From Rickettsiales bacterium (GTDB lineage Bacteria; Pseudomonadota; Alphaproteobacteria; TMED109): 18,677 bases of DNA. The translations under genes were made by a program, and so were the position numbers. The notes below the pieces were generated by a model, which was given only the letters and a program-made list of their open reading frames with translations, did no database searches and was not told the origin of the DNA. Each line of letters opens with the position of its first letter. The stretch's first letter is position 1. Location: the NCBI GenBank assembly GCA_002720125.1, contig PBGQ01000015.1, positions 5,159-23,835 of the forward strand. Reading direction: 5' to 3'. Shown in pieces: positions 7,310 through 15,699 of the stretch.

Positions 7310-8467
7310 ATGTCAGTAATTAAAAATAATGAAAATTTATATGTTCTAGATGATAAAAATGCTAGTTCAGCAAAAAGAAAAATGGCAGCAATATTTGCTG
7401 CAGACGTTGTTGGGTATAGCAAATTGATGGCAGCAAATGAAAAGCTAACCCTATTTAGACTTAAAGAAACTAGAAAGTTAACAGACAAAATAATTAATAA
7501 CTTACATGGACGTATATTTTCTACTGCTGGTGACTCTATAATGGCAGAATTTGCAAGCCCTATTGATGCTGTAGACGCAGCTGTTTCTATTCAAAGAGAA
7601 GTTGGTGATAGCATGTCTAGTATAAGTGACGATGTAAAGATTGAATTTAGAGTAGGTATTAATCTTGGCGATATTATGATGCAAGATGATAATTTATATG
7701 GAGATAATGTAAATATTGCAGCAAGACTAGAATCCATATCTGAACCAGGTGAGATATGTATATCAGAAAAAGTTTATCAGGAGATTAACAACAAAGTAAA
7801 TACGAAATTTCGTTACCTGGGAGAAAAGAAATTAAAAAATATAAGTCAAAAAGTTAAAGTGTATATTTCTAATTTAGAAAATGGTGGAGAAGAAAGCAAA
7901 AATCATATATTTTCTAAAAAAAATATAATATTTGGTTCGCTAGGAATTTGTTTTTTATTACCTTTAACCTTTATTATATATAGTAAATTTTTCAAAAACG
8001 AACTTAAATATACAGAAAGTTCTAAAAGTGTCTTAGAAAATTTTAGAACCTCACAAACTACAACTAGTGATAGTAATGGTCTTGTTAATGATGGAAAGCT
8101 TGTAATATCTCTAATGAATTTTCAAAACCAGTCATCTAACTTAACTAATGATGATATAAATGCAATAAATGGCATAATTAATTCTAGTCTTGCTAATGAT
8201 GAAACTATAAGAGTTACCTCTTCACCATCAGGATCAGAAAATCTTAATCCTCCTGAAGTGATGCTTATAGCAACTGAGTCTGGAGCTTCATTTGTTATAA
8301 ATGGAATAGTCTTTTCGGAAAATGGAAAAAATGTTCTTGGTTTAAAGATTTACGAGGCTAAAAGGGGATCTATTATAATTAATGAAAAAATAACACTTTC
8401 AAAAGATTCGCAACACCCAGAATTATTTAAGTTTTTCAAAGCTTTCATAAAAGATATTTCTAGGTAG
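7310..8467 (+). CDS. Class III adenylate/guanylate cyclase with TM segment and truncated TolB-like domain
   Basis: The 385-residue protein has an N-terminal class III cyclase domain (about 25-190): [11 protein letters not shown] with metal-binding Asp32, [10 protein letters not shown] with the second metal Asp75, and NIAARLE with catalytic Asn135 and Arg139. A membrane helix follows (about 206-225), then a C-terminal domain (about 260-385) that resembles the TolB-like domain found behind such cyclases in alphaproteobacteria ([20 protein letters not shown]). The TPR repeats that usually follow are missing. The Lys before the second Asp that commonly selects ATP is Ser71 here, so the nucleotide cannot be assigned with certainty. 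The start at ATG 7310 lacks an obvious Shine-Dalgarno; an internal ATG at 7382 would begin just before the domain and is possible. Confidence 0.85.
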   Translation: MSVIKNNENLYVLDDKNASSAKRKMAAIFAADVVGYSKLMAANEKLTLFRLKETRKLTDKIINNLHGRIFSTAGDSIMAEFASPIDAVDAAVSIQREVGDSMSSISDDVKIEFRVGINLGDIMMQDDNLYGDNVNIAARLESISEPGEICISEKVYQEINNKVNTKFRYLGEKKLKNISQKVKVYISNLENGGEESKNHIFSKKNIIFGSLGICFLLPLTFIIYSKFFKNELKYTESSKSVLENFRTSQTTTSDSNGLVNDGKLVISLMNFQNQSSNLTNDDINAINGIINSSLANDETIRVTSSPSGSENLNPPEVMLIATESGASFVINGIVFSENGKNVLGLKIYEAKRGSIIINEKITLSKDSQHPELFKFFKAFIKDISR

Positions 8468-8474
8468 GATATTA

Positions 8475-8564
8475 TGGCGGAGAGAGAGGGATTCGAACCC
8501 TCGATACAATTGCTTGTATACACGCGTTCCAGGCGTGCGCCTTCGACCGCTCGGCCATCTCTCC
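8475..8564 (-). tRNA. tRNA-Ser (anticodon GGA)
   Basis: Read on the minus strand the sequence begins GGAGAGATGGCCGAGCGG and ends in the T-arm GGGTTCGAATCCC, a TCTCTCC acceptor strand, discriminator G and encoded CCA. The seven-base-pair acceptor stem is perfect, the anticodon arm GCACGCCTGGAACGCGTGT carries GGA, and a long variable arm (TATACAAGCAATTGTATC) marks it as serine type. It decodes UCC and UCU. It ends 7 bp from the stop codon of the convergent cyclase gene. Confidence 0.97.
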
Positions 8565-8606
8565 TATTGTTTATTATAATTTAAAGTATTTATAAATAAT
8601 AATCAT

Positions 8607-8879
8607 ATGTTTGTAAAAATAAAAATTCACTTCTTGCTCTTGATTATAGGTTCGCTGTTAGTATTATTAGGAGCATTTTTAGATAATTTACTTTTAGGCC
8701 AGGTTTGGTATAGCTTGAGCCCTAATTCTTTGGTGGGATTTCAGAAGTTTGTAGAATTGCTATTTAATACAGAATATTTTGATAATATAGTTTTTTTTTT
8801 ACTAGAATTTAATCTTTATTTTATACTTGCTTTTCTAGCTATATTAGCCTCTTTGATAATATTTATTCTTCAAGACTAA
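8607..8879 (+). CDS. Small two-helix membrane protein of unknown function
   Basis: The 90-residue frame has two clear hydrophobic segments (about residues 7-29 and 60-87) separated by a loop with Trp, Tyr and Pro (GQVWYSLSPNSLVGFQKF), and ends in LQD. I do not recognise a family. It begins with an ATG 42 bp from the tRNA-Ser 5' end and its TAA overlaps the convergent pheT stop by 3 bp. The coding sequence includes a run of ten T residues at 8791-8800. The composition is that of a real membrane protein, with an in-frame ATG and no competing gene on the other strand, but without homologues this remains a moderate-confidence call. Confidence 0.55.
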   Translation: MFVKIKIHFLLLIIGSLLVLLGAFLDNLLLGQVWYSLSPNSLVGFQKFVELLFNTEYFDNIVFFLLEFNLYFILAFLAILASLIIFILQD

Positions 8880-11269
8880 TAATCTCTTAAGTAAGCACCT
8901 AATTGACTCTCAACATTTTTAATAATTTTTTTCATTAATTCACCAATTTCTTGGGAATTAAAAACTTTTTTATTTTGATTTATGCCTACCTCCAAGGCCA
9001 CAGATATTTTATTATCGTCTTTAATCTTATCTGTGTAAATATCAAAAACTAATACTTCATCTACCAGATCCGAGCTTTCTTTAACTACTTTTATTAATTT
9101 TTCTACAGGAGTGTCTTTATTAATTAAAAAAGCAAAGTCTTTTTTAAGCGGCAGAAATGGAGAAGAAGTAAATGATTTATTAAAATTTATTTTCCCATGG
9201 TAAATAGACAATGCACTTAAATCTAACTCACCTATTAAAATAGTTTGTTTTAGATTGAATTTTTTTTTTAAAGAGGGATGTAATTCACCAAAGGATCCCA
9301 ATTTAACTTTATCTTTAATTATATCAGCTGATTTTCCAGGGTGAAGCCAATCAGATTTACTTCTTTCTAAGCTTACTTTACTCTCTATGCCTAAGATGTT
9401 TATTAATTGAAGCAGATCTTCTTTAATATCGAAAAAATCAAAAATTCTTCTAGTTTTTATCCAACTCTTTTTACTTTCATATCCTCCTTTGATGATTGCT
9501 AGTGATGTTTTTTGATCCTTATAATCCGTTCCTAAAAAAATACTACCTATCTCAAAAAAGTTAATTGTTTCCGCTCCATTAGAAAAGTTTTTTACAGCAG
9601 CATCTAAAAGATTAGGAAATAGACTATTTCTCATGACTGCTAACTCTCTTGAAATAGGGTTAGACAGAATAAGTTCGTCTTTAAGATCACTTTTGGGGAA
9701 AACTTTTCTTTCTGAAATAAAAGAAAATGTAACTAATTCAATTAAACCTGTATTTGCTAATTTATCTCTATAGTCTAAAGACAGTTTTTTTATATTAGAA
9801 AAAGCATCTGGATTATGTTGAGTGTTTTGACCTTGTTCTTCATATGGAATTTTTTCGTAACCCTCAATTCTTGCTATCTCCTCTATAATATCATTTTCTT
9901 GATGAATATCACTACGCCAACTGGGAGGAATTAGAAGAATTTGATTTTTTTTATTTTTTTCTACCTGAAAAGATAAACTTTTTAATATCTCTAATTGTTT
10001 ATTTACCGAAATCTCATATCCAACAACGCTAAGAAAATTAGTAGGATTATATTTTATTTTATTATCTTTAAAGGAAATTTTACCTTCTTTCTCAATTTCG
10101 CTAAATTCTCCTCCACAAATATCTATAATCATTTTTGTTGCCTTTTCTAATCCTTCAATTAATCCTTTAGGATCAATGCCTCTTTCAAATCTGTACCTAG
10201 AGTCACTAATTATGTTGAGTCTTCTTCCAGTATTAGAAATAAGATTAGGATCAAATAAGGCTACTTCTAAAAAAACTTCTTTAGTATTTTCATCAACGCA
10301 ACTATTAAGACCTCCCATTATACCAGCTAAACTTACCACTTTATCTTTATCGGCTATAACAAGATCTTTATTGGTAAGTTCATATTTTTTTTTGTCTAAT
10401 CCAATAAAAGATTCTTTATCTTTTGCTCTTCTTACTTTTAAATTTCCCACAATTTTAGCTGCATCAAAAACATGAAGAGGTCTACCTAAGTCATACAATA
10501 TGAAATTTGTTATATCTACTAATGAAGATATGTGACTCATTCCTATGCTTAATAATTTTTTCTTTAACCAATAAGGACTCATTATATTTTTTTTAATGTA
10601 AAAGTATCTTCCAATTATTTTTGGGCAGTCTTCTTTTTTATCTAATAAACTTAAATCCCATTTTATTTTACTTTTGAAAGATCCCTTCCCAACATCAATA
10701 TCCTCTGAAAATAATCGTTTATTAATTTTAGCTCCTAAATCTCTTGCTATACCTCTTATTGAAGCACAATCTCCTCTATTAGGAGTAAGTCCTATTTGAT
10801 ATAAGAATTCATCTTTTAAATAAAAAGAAAATTTATCCCCTATTTTATATTTAGAATCTAATTCTATAATGCCATCAGAATTATCAGAGATACTTAACTC
10901 TTCTTCAGAACATAGCATTCCATCACCTGTAACACCTCTGATATTTTTTTTTTCTAGGATAAAATCTCTTCCAGGAATATAGGCGCCGTTAGGAGCAAAA
11001 ATAGTTTTAAGTCCTATCTTTACATTATTTGCGCCACAAACTGCTATGCTTGTTTTCTTTCCTATTGAAATAGTACATAAATTTAATCTATCGGCATTAG
11101 GATGTTTTTCAATATTGATAATTTCACAAACATACATTTTGTTGAAATAGTCATTAAGGTTTTTACAACTCTCTACTTCTAATCCAAGATTAGTTAGTAT
11201 ATTAGCTAATTTTTTTCCTGAAATATCAACCTTTATATGCTCTTGTAACCATGATGAAGTAAATTTCAT
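8876..11269 (-). CDS. pheT: Phenylalanyl-tRNA synthetase beta subunit
   Basis: The 797-residue protein has full PheT architecture: an N-terminal part, the EMAP-like tRNA-binding domain (about 40-150, including NIEKHPNADRLNLCTISIG), the B3/B4 editing domain (about 210-390), the B5 domain (about 405-475), a catalytic-like core, and the C-terminal anticodon-binding FDX-ACB domain (about 700-797, from FLPLKKDFAFLI onward). With PheS it forms the (alpha-beta)2 enzyme that charges tRNA-Phe and edits Tyr. The ATG overlaps the pheS stop by one base (TAATG), with AAGGTG before it, so the subunits are translationally coupled. Its stop codon overlaps the stop of the convergent small membrane protein gene. 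Confidence 0.97.
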   Translation of the reverse strand: MKFTSSWLQEHIKVDISGKKLANILTNLGLEVESCKNLNDYFNKMYVCEIINIEKHPNADRLNLCTISIGKKTSIAVCGANNVKIGLKTIFAPNGAYIPGRDFILEKKNIRGVTGDGMLCSEEELSISDNSDGIIELDSKYKIGDKFSFYLKDEFLYQIGLTPNRGDCASIRGIARDLGAKINKRLFSEDIDVGKGSFKSKIKWDLSLLDKKEDCPKIIGRYFYIKKNIMSPYWLKKKLLSIGMSHISSLVDITNFILYDLGRPLHVFDAAKIVGNLKVRRAKDKESFIGLDKKKYELTNKDLVIADKDKVVSLAGIMGGLNSCVDENTKEVFLEVALFDPNLISNTGRRLNIISDSRYRFERGIDPKGLIEGLEKATKMIIDICGGEFSEIEKEGKISFKDNKIKYNPTNFLSVVGYEISVNKQLEILKSLSFQVEKNKKNQILLIPPSWRSDIHQENDIIEEIARIEGYEKIPYEEQGQNTQHNPDAFSNIKKLSLDYRDKLANTGLIELVTFSFISERKVFPKSDLKDELILSNPISRELAVMRNSLFPNLLDAAVKNFSNGAETINFFEIGSIFLGTDYKDQKTSLAIIKGGYESKKSWIKTRRIFDFFDIKEDLLQLINILGIESKVSLERSKSDWLHPGKSADIIKDKVKLGSFGELHPSLKKKFNLKQTILIGELDLSALSIYHGKINFNKSFTSSPFLPLKKDFAFLINKDTPVEKLIKVVKESSDLVDEVLVFDIYTDKIKDDNKISVALEVGINQNKKVFNSQEIGELMKKIIKNVESQLGAYLRDY

Positions 11270-12336
11270 TATTTCACCTTAACTAATTTAGAAAAACCTA
11301 AAGATTGATAACCATAATGTTTTAGCCATTTTAGATCATTATCATAAAACATTCTTAAGTCTGAAATACCATATTTTAGCATTGAAAACCTTTCAACTCC
11401 TAAACCAAAAGCAAAGCCTGAAAAATTTTTTCTGTCAATACCACAATTATCTAGTACCACTGGATTAACGATACCGCATCCTAAAACTTCTAGCCAATTC
11501 TTGTCTCCTCCTAATTTAAGATTATTACCTTCTTTATAAAAACCTATATCCACCTCAGCTGATGGTTCTGTAAATGGAAAATATGATGGTCTAAATCTCA
11601 CGGAAATTTCTGTGCCAAAAAAATCAGTTATCAATTTTCTAATTGTACTTTTTAAGCTTGCCATAGATACTTTTTTGTCCACGAAAAGCCCTTCTATTTG
11701 ATGAAACATTGGTGAATGAGTAGAGTCATCATCACATCTGTAAGTAGCTCCTGGTGCAATGATTTTTATGGGGGGCTTGTCTCTTTTTAAAACTCTTATC
11801 TGGACAGGAGATGTGTGAGTTCTCAATAGTTTTTTATTTCCTTTTAAGTAAAATGTATCGTGTTCTTGTCTAGCAGGATGATTTTCAGAAATATTTAGTG
11901 CTGTAAAATTATTGTACTCATTTTCAATGTGAGGACCTTCCTCTACACTAAAACCCATATTGGACAAAATACTTATAAGTTCATCAAAAGTTCTACTTAA
12001 GGGATGAATACATCCCATTAAATTCGGTCTTGGCGGAAGAGAAATATCTATTTTTTCACTATCTATTTTTTTTTCTAATTCAACATTTTCAATCTCTATT
12101 TTTTTTAAAAAAATCGATTTTTCTATATCTTTTTTTACTACATTGAGTTTTTTTCCATGAATAGCCTTATTTTCTTTGTCAAAAGAATTTAAAACCCCCA
12201 TAAGTTTTGTAAATTTTCCTTTTTTTCCAGTATATTTTATTTTAAGATTTTCTAGGTTTGTTATATCTTTAGTTTTTTCTAGTTCCGCAGCGAACTCTAA
12301 TTTAATTTCTTCACTAGTTTTGAGAATATCTTCGAT
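11269..12336 (-). CDS. pheS: Phenylalanyl-tRNA synthetase alpha subunit, apparently starting at ATC
   Basis: PheS supplies the aminoacylation site: motif 2 region THSPMFHQIEGL, FRPSYFPFTEPSAEVD and motif 3 region SGFAFGLGVERFSML are all present. The first in-frame ATG (12201) lies inside conserved sequence, after the family's LGKKG-type motif (here YTGKKGKFTKL). The frame stays open upstream to a TAG at 12352-12354 and encodes a normal N-terminal coiled coil (IEDILKTSEEIK, then EKTKDITNLENLKIKY). There is no ATG, GTG or TTG in that stretch. GGAG at 12343-12346 is 6 nt before an ATC at 12336, which gives a family-typical 355 residues. Alternatives are CTG 12348 or ATT 12351, neither with a Shine-Dalgarno. 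The gene follows rplT by 22 nt and is co-transcribed with it. Confidence 0.93.
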   Translation of the reverse strand: MEDILKTSEEIKLEFAAELEKTKDITNLENLKIKYTGKKGKFTKLMGVLNSFDKENKAIHGKKLNVVKKDIEKSIFLKKIEIENVELEKKIDSEKIDISLPPRPNLMGCIHPLSRTFDELISILSNMGFSVEEGPHIENEYNNFTALNISENHPARQEHDTFYLKGNKKLLRTHTSPVQIRVLKRDKPPIKIIAPGATYRCDDDSTHSPMFHQIEGLFVDKKVSMASLKSTIRKLITDFFGTEISVRFRPSYFPFTEPSAEVDIGFYKEGNNLKLGGDKNWLEVLGCGIVNPVVLDNCGIDRKNFSGFAFGLGVERFSMLKYGISDLRMFYDNDLKWLKHYGYQSLGFSKLVKVK

Positions 12337-12342
12337 TTTACT

Positions 12343-12346
12343 CTCC
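12343..12346 (-). promoter_or_regulatory. Shine-Dalgarno deciding the ATC start of pheS
   Basis: GGAG lies 6 nt upstream of the ATC at 12334-12336 and 7 nt downstream of the only in-frame stop. It is the only purine-rich element between rplT and the conserved PheS N-terminus, and its spacing favours ATC over CTG 12348 or ATT 12351. Confidence 0.6.
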
Positions 12347-12358
12347 AGAATCTATTAA

Positions 12359-12706
12359 TTAAGTTCTTACCTTTTCCACTAAAGATTTAAAAGCATTGGG
12401 ATCACTAACAGCCAAATTCGCTAGTACTTTTCTATCTATTTCAATTTTACTTTCAACTAACTTTGATATAAATTCAGAGTATTTAATACCTTGTTCTCTG
12501 CATGCTGCATTTATTCTAACTATCCAGAGTTTTCTGAATTCTCTCTTTCTATTTCTTCTATCTCTGTAGGCATACTGTCTATTTTTCTCAACTCTTTGCA
12601 TGGCTGCCCTAAAAGTATTTTTTTGCCTACCTCTAGAGCCTTTAGCTGCCTTGATTACTTTCAAGTGTCGAGCATGTTTTGTTTTCCCCTTTTTAATTCT
12701 GGCCAT
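12359..12706 (-). CDS. rplT: 50S ribosomal protein L20
   Basis: The 115-residue protein is a full-length L20: a basic N-terminal extension ([20 protein letters not shown]), the [25 protein letters not shown] core, and the C-terminal globular part [15 protein letters not shown] through [11 protein letters not shown]20 binds 23S rRNA early in large-subunit assembly. It starts at an ATG with an AGGAAAA element upstream, 18 nt after rpmI, in the classic infC-rpmI-rplT order. In E. coli L20 represses its own operon; whether a similar leader structure exists here could not be determined. Confidence 0.98.
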   Translation of the reverse strand: MARIKKGKTKHARHLKVIKAAKGSRGRQKNTFRAAMQRVEKNRQYAYRDRRNRKREFRKLWIVRINAACREQGIKYSEFISKLVESKIEIDRKVLANLAVSDPNAFKSLVEKVRT

Positions 12707-12724
12707 ATTTTTCCTAAATTACAA

Positions 12725-12922
12725 TTATGTTCTTAAGAAGTTTCTTTTAATAGTCTTTTCATCAGATTTTGCTAAGATTGTTGTACCTCTAGCATTTCTA
12801 ATGAACTTGTTACTCCTTTTAATCATACCATGCCTTTTTCCAGCCTGGTTCATTTTTATTCTACCTGTTCCGGTAAAAGAAAATCTTTTTTTTGCTCCGC
12901 TTTTATTTTTTAATTTTGGCAT
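12725..12922 (-). CDS. rpmI: 50S ribosomal protein L35
   Basis: The 65-residue protein has the L35 pattern: [20 protein letters not shown] at the N-terminus, the [19 protein letters not shown] middle and the [15 protein letters not shown] end. It is a small basic 23S-binding protein. It lies 45 nt after infC and 18 nt before rplT on the same strand. The gap from infC holds no strong hairpin that I can see. Confidence 0.98.
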   Translation of the reverse strand: MPKLKNKSGAKKRFSFTGTGRIKMNQAGKRHGMIKRSNKFIRNARGTTILAKSDEKTIKRNFLRT

Positions 12923-12967
12923 AATATACTCGCTAAGTAACTTACTATATTAATTTAATAGTTCAGA

Positions 12968-13525
12968 TCAAGTATTTATTTTCTCTTTTTGGCTATTGTC
13001 TTCTGGGGCTAATATCATTATTGCTTGTCTGCCCTCTAATTTAGGCTCTAGTTCTACTATAGAACAAGAATTAGTTTCTTCTTTTATTTTGTCTAAGATT
13101 TTGATTCCTAGTTCTCTGTGGGCCATTTCTCTTCCTCTATACCGCATAGTAATTTTTACCTTATCACCAGCTGAAAGAAACTTTGTAACGCTTTTGATTT
13201 TCACATTAAAATCGTTTGTATCTATATTAGGTCTGAATTTTATTTCCTTAATATCTATTACTTTTTGTTTTTTTCTGGCTTTAGCTGCTTTCTTTTGAGC
13301 TTCAAATTTAAATTTTCCATAATCCAAAATTTTACATACAGGTGGCTTTGCGTTAGGTGAAACCTCTACTAGATCTAGGCCTTCTTTCTCTGCCATTTCT
13401 AGAGCTTTACTTAATTTAACTATTCCTATCATTTTTCCTTGATTATCAATTAGTCTGACTGGGTCAATAAATATTTCTCTGTTCACGCGTGGGCCAGCGT
13501 TTGATGAAGAACCGTTCCTTACTAT
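12968..13525 (-). CDS. infC: Translation initiation factor IF-3, apparently starting at ATA
   Basis: IF-3 prevents premature subunit joining and proofreads the start codon on the 30S subunit. The N-domain (NREIFIDPVRLIDNQGKMIG, DLVEVSPNAKPPVCKILDYG) and C-domain (KEIKFRPNIDTNDFNVK, MRYRGREMAHRELG, LEGRQAIMILAPE) are intact. A GTG at 13486 falls inside the conserved PRVNREI motif and has no Shine-Dalgarno. Upstream the frame gives VRNGSSSNAGPR, a flexible tail of the kind IF-3 proteins have, and a near-perfect AAAGGAGGT (13532-13540) lies 7 nt before an ATA at 13525. From there the protein has 185 residues. E. coli infC starts at AUU and is repressed by its own product through start-codon discrimination; an AUA start would allow the same control. 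Confidence 0.95.
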   Translation of the reverse strand: MVRNGSSSNAGPRVNREIFIDPVRLIDNQGKMIGIVKLSKALEMAEKEGLDLVEVSPNAKPPVCKILDYGKFKFEAQKKAAKARKKQKVIDIKEIKFRPNIDTNDFNVKIKSVTKFLSAGDKVKITMRYRGREMAHRELGIKILDKIKEETNSCSIVELEPKLEGRQAIMILAPEDNSQKEKINT

Positions 13526-13531
13526 GGTATA

Positions 13532-13540
13532 ACCTCCTTT
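13532..13540 (-). promoter_or_regulatory. Strong Shine-Dalgarno of infC in front of an ATA codon
   Basis: AAAGGAGGT on the minus strand is the strongest Shine-Dalgarno seen in the window. Its GGAGG core is 7 nt from ATA (13523-13525) and over 40 nt from the GTG at 13486, so it selects the ATA start. Confidence 0.8.
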
Positions 13541-13586
13541 GTAAAATTTTTAATAAGTTATATATAGCGAAAAAACATTTACATTA

Positions 13587-14519
13587 CTATATATTTTTTA
13601 AAATAATGTTTTTTATTTCGTTAGGCGAGATATCGTTGATTGATTTTCTTTTTAAGATCATAACGTTTTCAGCAACGGGAGCACATAACTTTGGGTCAGA
13701 CCCTGAACCGAATAAAACTATTTTTTTAATACTCTTTTTACTACATTCAGATAAAAGATGCATTGGACCTGTATCATTTCCTAAAATAAGGGAAGCTCGC
13801 CTAGATAGCGCAGCAAGTTGAACAAAATTAGTCTTTCCTACTAGATTATAACAATTAAAATTTTTAAAGTTAATACTTTTAAATTTTTCTAGTTCGTCTT
13901 CACCACCTACTAAGACTGAAAAAAGATTTTTCTTACTCAGATACTGAATTATCTCAATAAAATTTTTTATTTTCCATCTTTTTTCAGGTCTTTTAAAAGA
14001 ACCTCCTGGAACCAAAATTACATATTGATAAGGTAATTTAAAATTATTAATATCTGTATCTAAAAAACTCCAATCAATTTTTTCAATGCTTTTGATGCCT
14101 GCTTTCTCTAATTGCTTTTTGTGCCTTTCTTTAGTGTGTAATCTCTTTCTATTTGCATCTAGATGTGGATGAGAGCATTTTTTTTCTATTCCGTTCCAAT
14201 TAAATTTTTTAAAGATGGAAAAAATTTTAAAATAAATTTTTGTTCTAAAAGAGGTTTGCAAGTCAAATATCCAATCAAAATTACTTTTATGAAACCAAAC
14301 AAATAATTTTATAAATTGGTATGATAAAAAAATCTTTGGTCTATTATCTACTATAATTTTATCTATAGATTTTAGGTTAAGAAAAATGTCTGCGTATTTT
14401 TCTTCCGTTAGTACAGTTATCTCTGATATTTTAAAATGATTCTTTATTGAATGTATAGCATACAAAGACAGAATAATATCGCCTAAAGCACCATGTTTTA
14501 TTATAAGAATTTTCTTCAT
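13587..14519 (-). CDS. Glycosyltransferase family 9 (heptosyltransferase-like)
   Basis: The 310-residue protein has the GT9 fold markers: an N-terminal KHGALGDIILSLYAI (8-22), where the 'GDIILS' loop sits at the acceptor site, VILVPGGSFKRPEKRW (167-182), and the nucleotide-sugar-binding motif LGNDTGPMHLLS (246-257). GT9 enzymes add heptose to the inner core of lipopolysaccharide from ADP-heptose, at the cytoplasmic face of the inner membrane. Its ATG overlaps the stop of the GT4 gene upstream (ATGA), so the two are translated together and probably act on the same glycan. The exact acceptor and sugar are not determined. The 62 bp between its stop and the infC start may hold the promoter for the translation operon. 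Confidence 0.88.
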   Translation of the reverse strand: MKKILIIKHGALGDIILSLYAIHSIKNHFKISEITVLTEEKYADIFLNLKSIDKIIVDNRPKIFLSYQFIKLFVWFHKSNFDWIFDLQTSFRTKIYFKIFSIFKKFNWNGIEKKCSHPHLDANRKRLHTKERHKKQLEKAGIKSIEKIDWSFLDTDINNFKLPYQYVILVPGGSFKRPEKRWKIKNFIEIIQYLSKKNLFSVLVGGEDELEKFKSINFKNFNCYNLVGKTNFVQLAALSRRASLILGNDTGPMHLLSECSKKSIKKIVLFGSGSDPKLCAPVAENVMILKRKSINDISPNEIKNIILKNI

Positions 14520-15685
14520 TTATTTTTTTTATCAAAGACAACTAACTTTCTGTAAACATTTACAGTGTTTTGACACATATACTTTGTTAGATAGTTTTTC
14601 TTTACTTTTGAGATACTTTTATTTGATAATTTTCTTCTTTCTTGTAAGCTTAAATTTAGAACTTTACTTATATTATTAGATAATTTAGTAATGTCTTTGA
14701 CAGGAGAAAGTATTCCATTATGATTAGTTTTTATTAATTCTACAGCTCCTCCATGAGAAAAGGCTATAATAGGTTTTCCCATTGCTTGAGTTTCTAATAT
14801 AACCCTTCCAAAAGCTTCTGGTTTTGTAGAACATGACAATACCAAATCTGCTAACATAAGATAAGCTGGCATATCTCTGGTATTTTCTATAAAAAGAACT
14901 TTATCTTGTACATTCAAAGAAACAGCAAGTTTTTGCAATGACATCTTATAGTTAGTTCTATTTTGTTTATCTCCTACTATCATAAGACTTACATTTTTTT
15001 CTTTTAGTAAAGCGAGAGCATGTATAGCATATTTATGACCTTTCCACTCTGTCAATCTACCAGGCATCAATATATTATATCTGAACTCTGCTATTCTTAA
15101 TTTCTTTGCAAGATTTACAACCCTCTGTTGAGAAACTCTTCTGGGTGAAAAAATTTTTTCGTCCACTCCTCTTGGAATTACGAAGATGTTCTTATGTCTA
15201 TTATATTTTTGATTAATATGCTGTTTTATAAATTCAGAAATTGCTATTACTGCATCACTTTTTAGCATCACACTATTATATTTTTTTTTAAAAAAGTTTT
15301 CTAACCCATAAGTGCCATGAAAAGTAGTAACAAATGCAATATTTATTTTTTTTGATGCCAAATAGCAAGACCATGCTGGAGCCCTAGACCTAGCGTGAAT
15401 AATATTAATTTTATATTTATTCACTATTTCTATAATTTTCTTTATATTCTTTAAAATAGTAATAGGATTTTTACTGTCTACAGGTAGAAATTCCAACTGA
15501 CATTTTGTTCTACGTAGATCTTTCTCTCTATATCCACCGGATGATAAAACTACGCAAAGCCCCCCTTTTGATTGAACATAATTAGCTATTTCAATGGCAC
15601 CGGATACTAGTCCTCCTGAACCTAAATGAGGTAAAACTTGCAATAGTTTTATACCTTTAGTATTAAATTTATTAAGTAAAGCCAT
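14516..15685 (-). CDS. Glycosyltransferase family 4 (GT-B fold)
   Basis: The 389-residue protein has an N-terminal Rossmann half beginning LLQVLPHLGSGGLVSGAIEI (14-33), a TTFHGTYG loop, and a C-terminal half with MPGRLTEWKGH (207-217) and the GT4 EX7E signature PEAFGRVILETQ, Glu290 and Glu298. It is expected to transfer a sugar from a nucleotide-sugar during lipopolysaccharide or other surface-glycan synthesis. It is coupled to the GT9 gene by a 4-bp overlap. Its start codon is only 14 bp from the divergent hydrolase start, so its promoter must lie in or beside the hydrolase coding region. Substrate not assigned. Confidence 0.9.
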   Translation of the reverse strand: MALLNKFNTKGIKLLQVLPHLGSGGLVSGAIEIANYVQSKGGLCVVLSSGGYREKDLRRTKCQLEFLPVDSKNPITILKNIKKIIEIVNKYKINIIHARSRAPAWSCYLASKKINIAFVTTFHGTYGLENFFKKKYNSVMLKSDAVIAISEFIKQHINQKYNRHKNIFVIPRGVDEKIFSPRRVSQQRVVNLAKKLRIAEFRYNILMPGRLTEWKGHKYAIHALALLKEKNVSLMIVGDKQNRTNYKMSLQKLAVSLNVQDKVLFIENTRDMPAYLMLADLVLSCSTKPEAFGRVILETQAMGKPIIAFSHGGAVELIKTNHNGILSPVKDITKLSNNISKVLNLSLQERRKLSNKSISKVKKNYLTKYMCQNTVNVYRKLVVFDKKNK

Positions 15686-15699
15686 AAAATAATTTTAAT

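Noticed and set aside
10176..10475. 99-codon open frame antisense to pheT
   Set aside because: Shadow of a strongly conserved synthetase gene; the translation has no recognisable pattern.
12199..12201. ATG as pheS start
   Set aside because: It would remove the conserved N-terminal coiled coil and the GKKG motif and leave a protein about 45 residues short of the family.
12491..12953. Plus-strand frames opposite rplT and rpmI
   Set aside because: Both lie fully over ribosomal protein genes and carry no family pattern.
13489..13821. 110-codon plus-strand frame over the infC leader and the GT9 3' end
   Set aside because: Overlaps conserved GT9 motifs on the other strand and starts inside the infC 5' end; considered a shadow.
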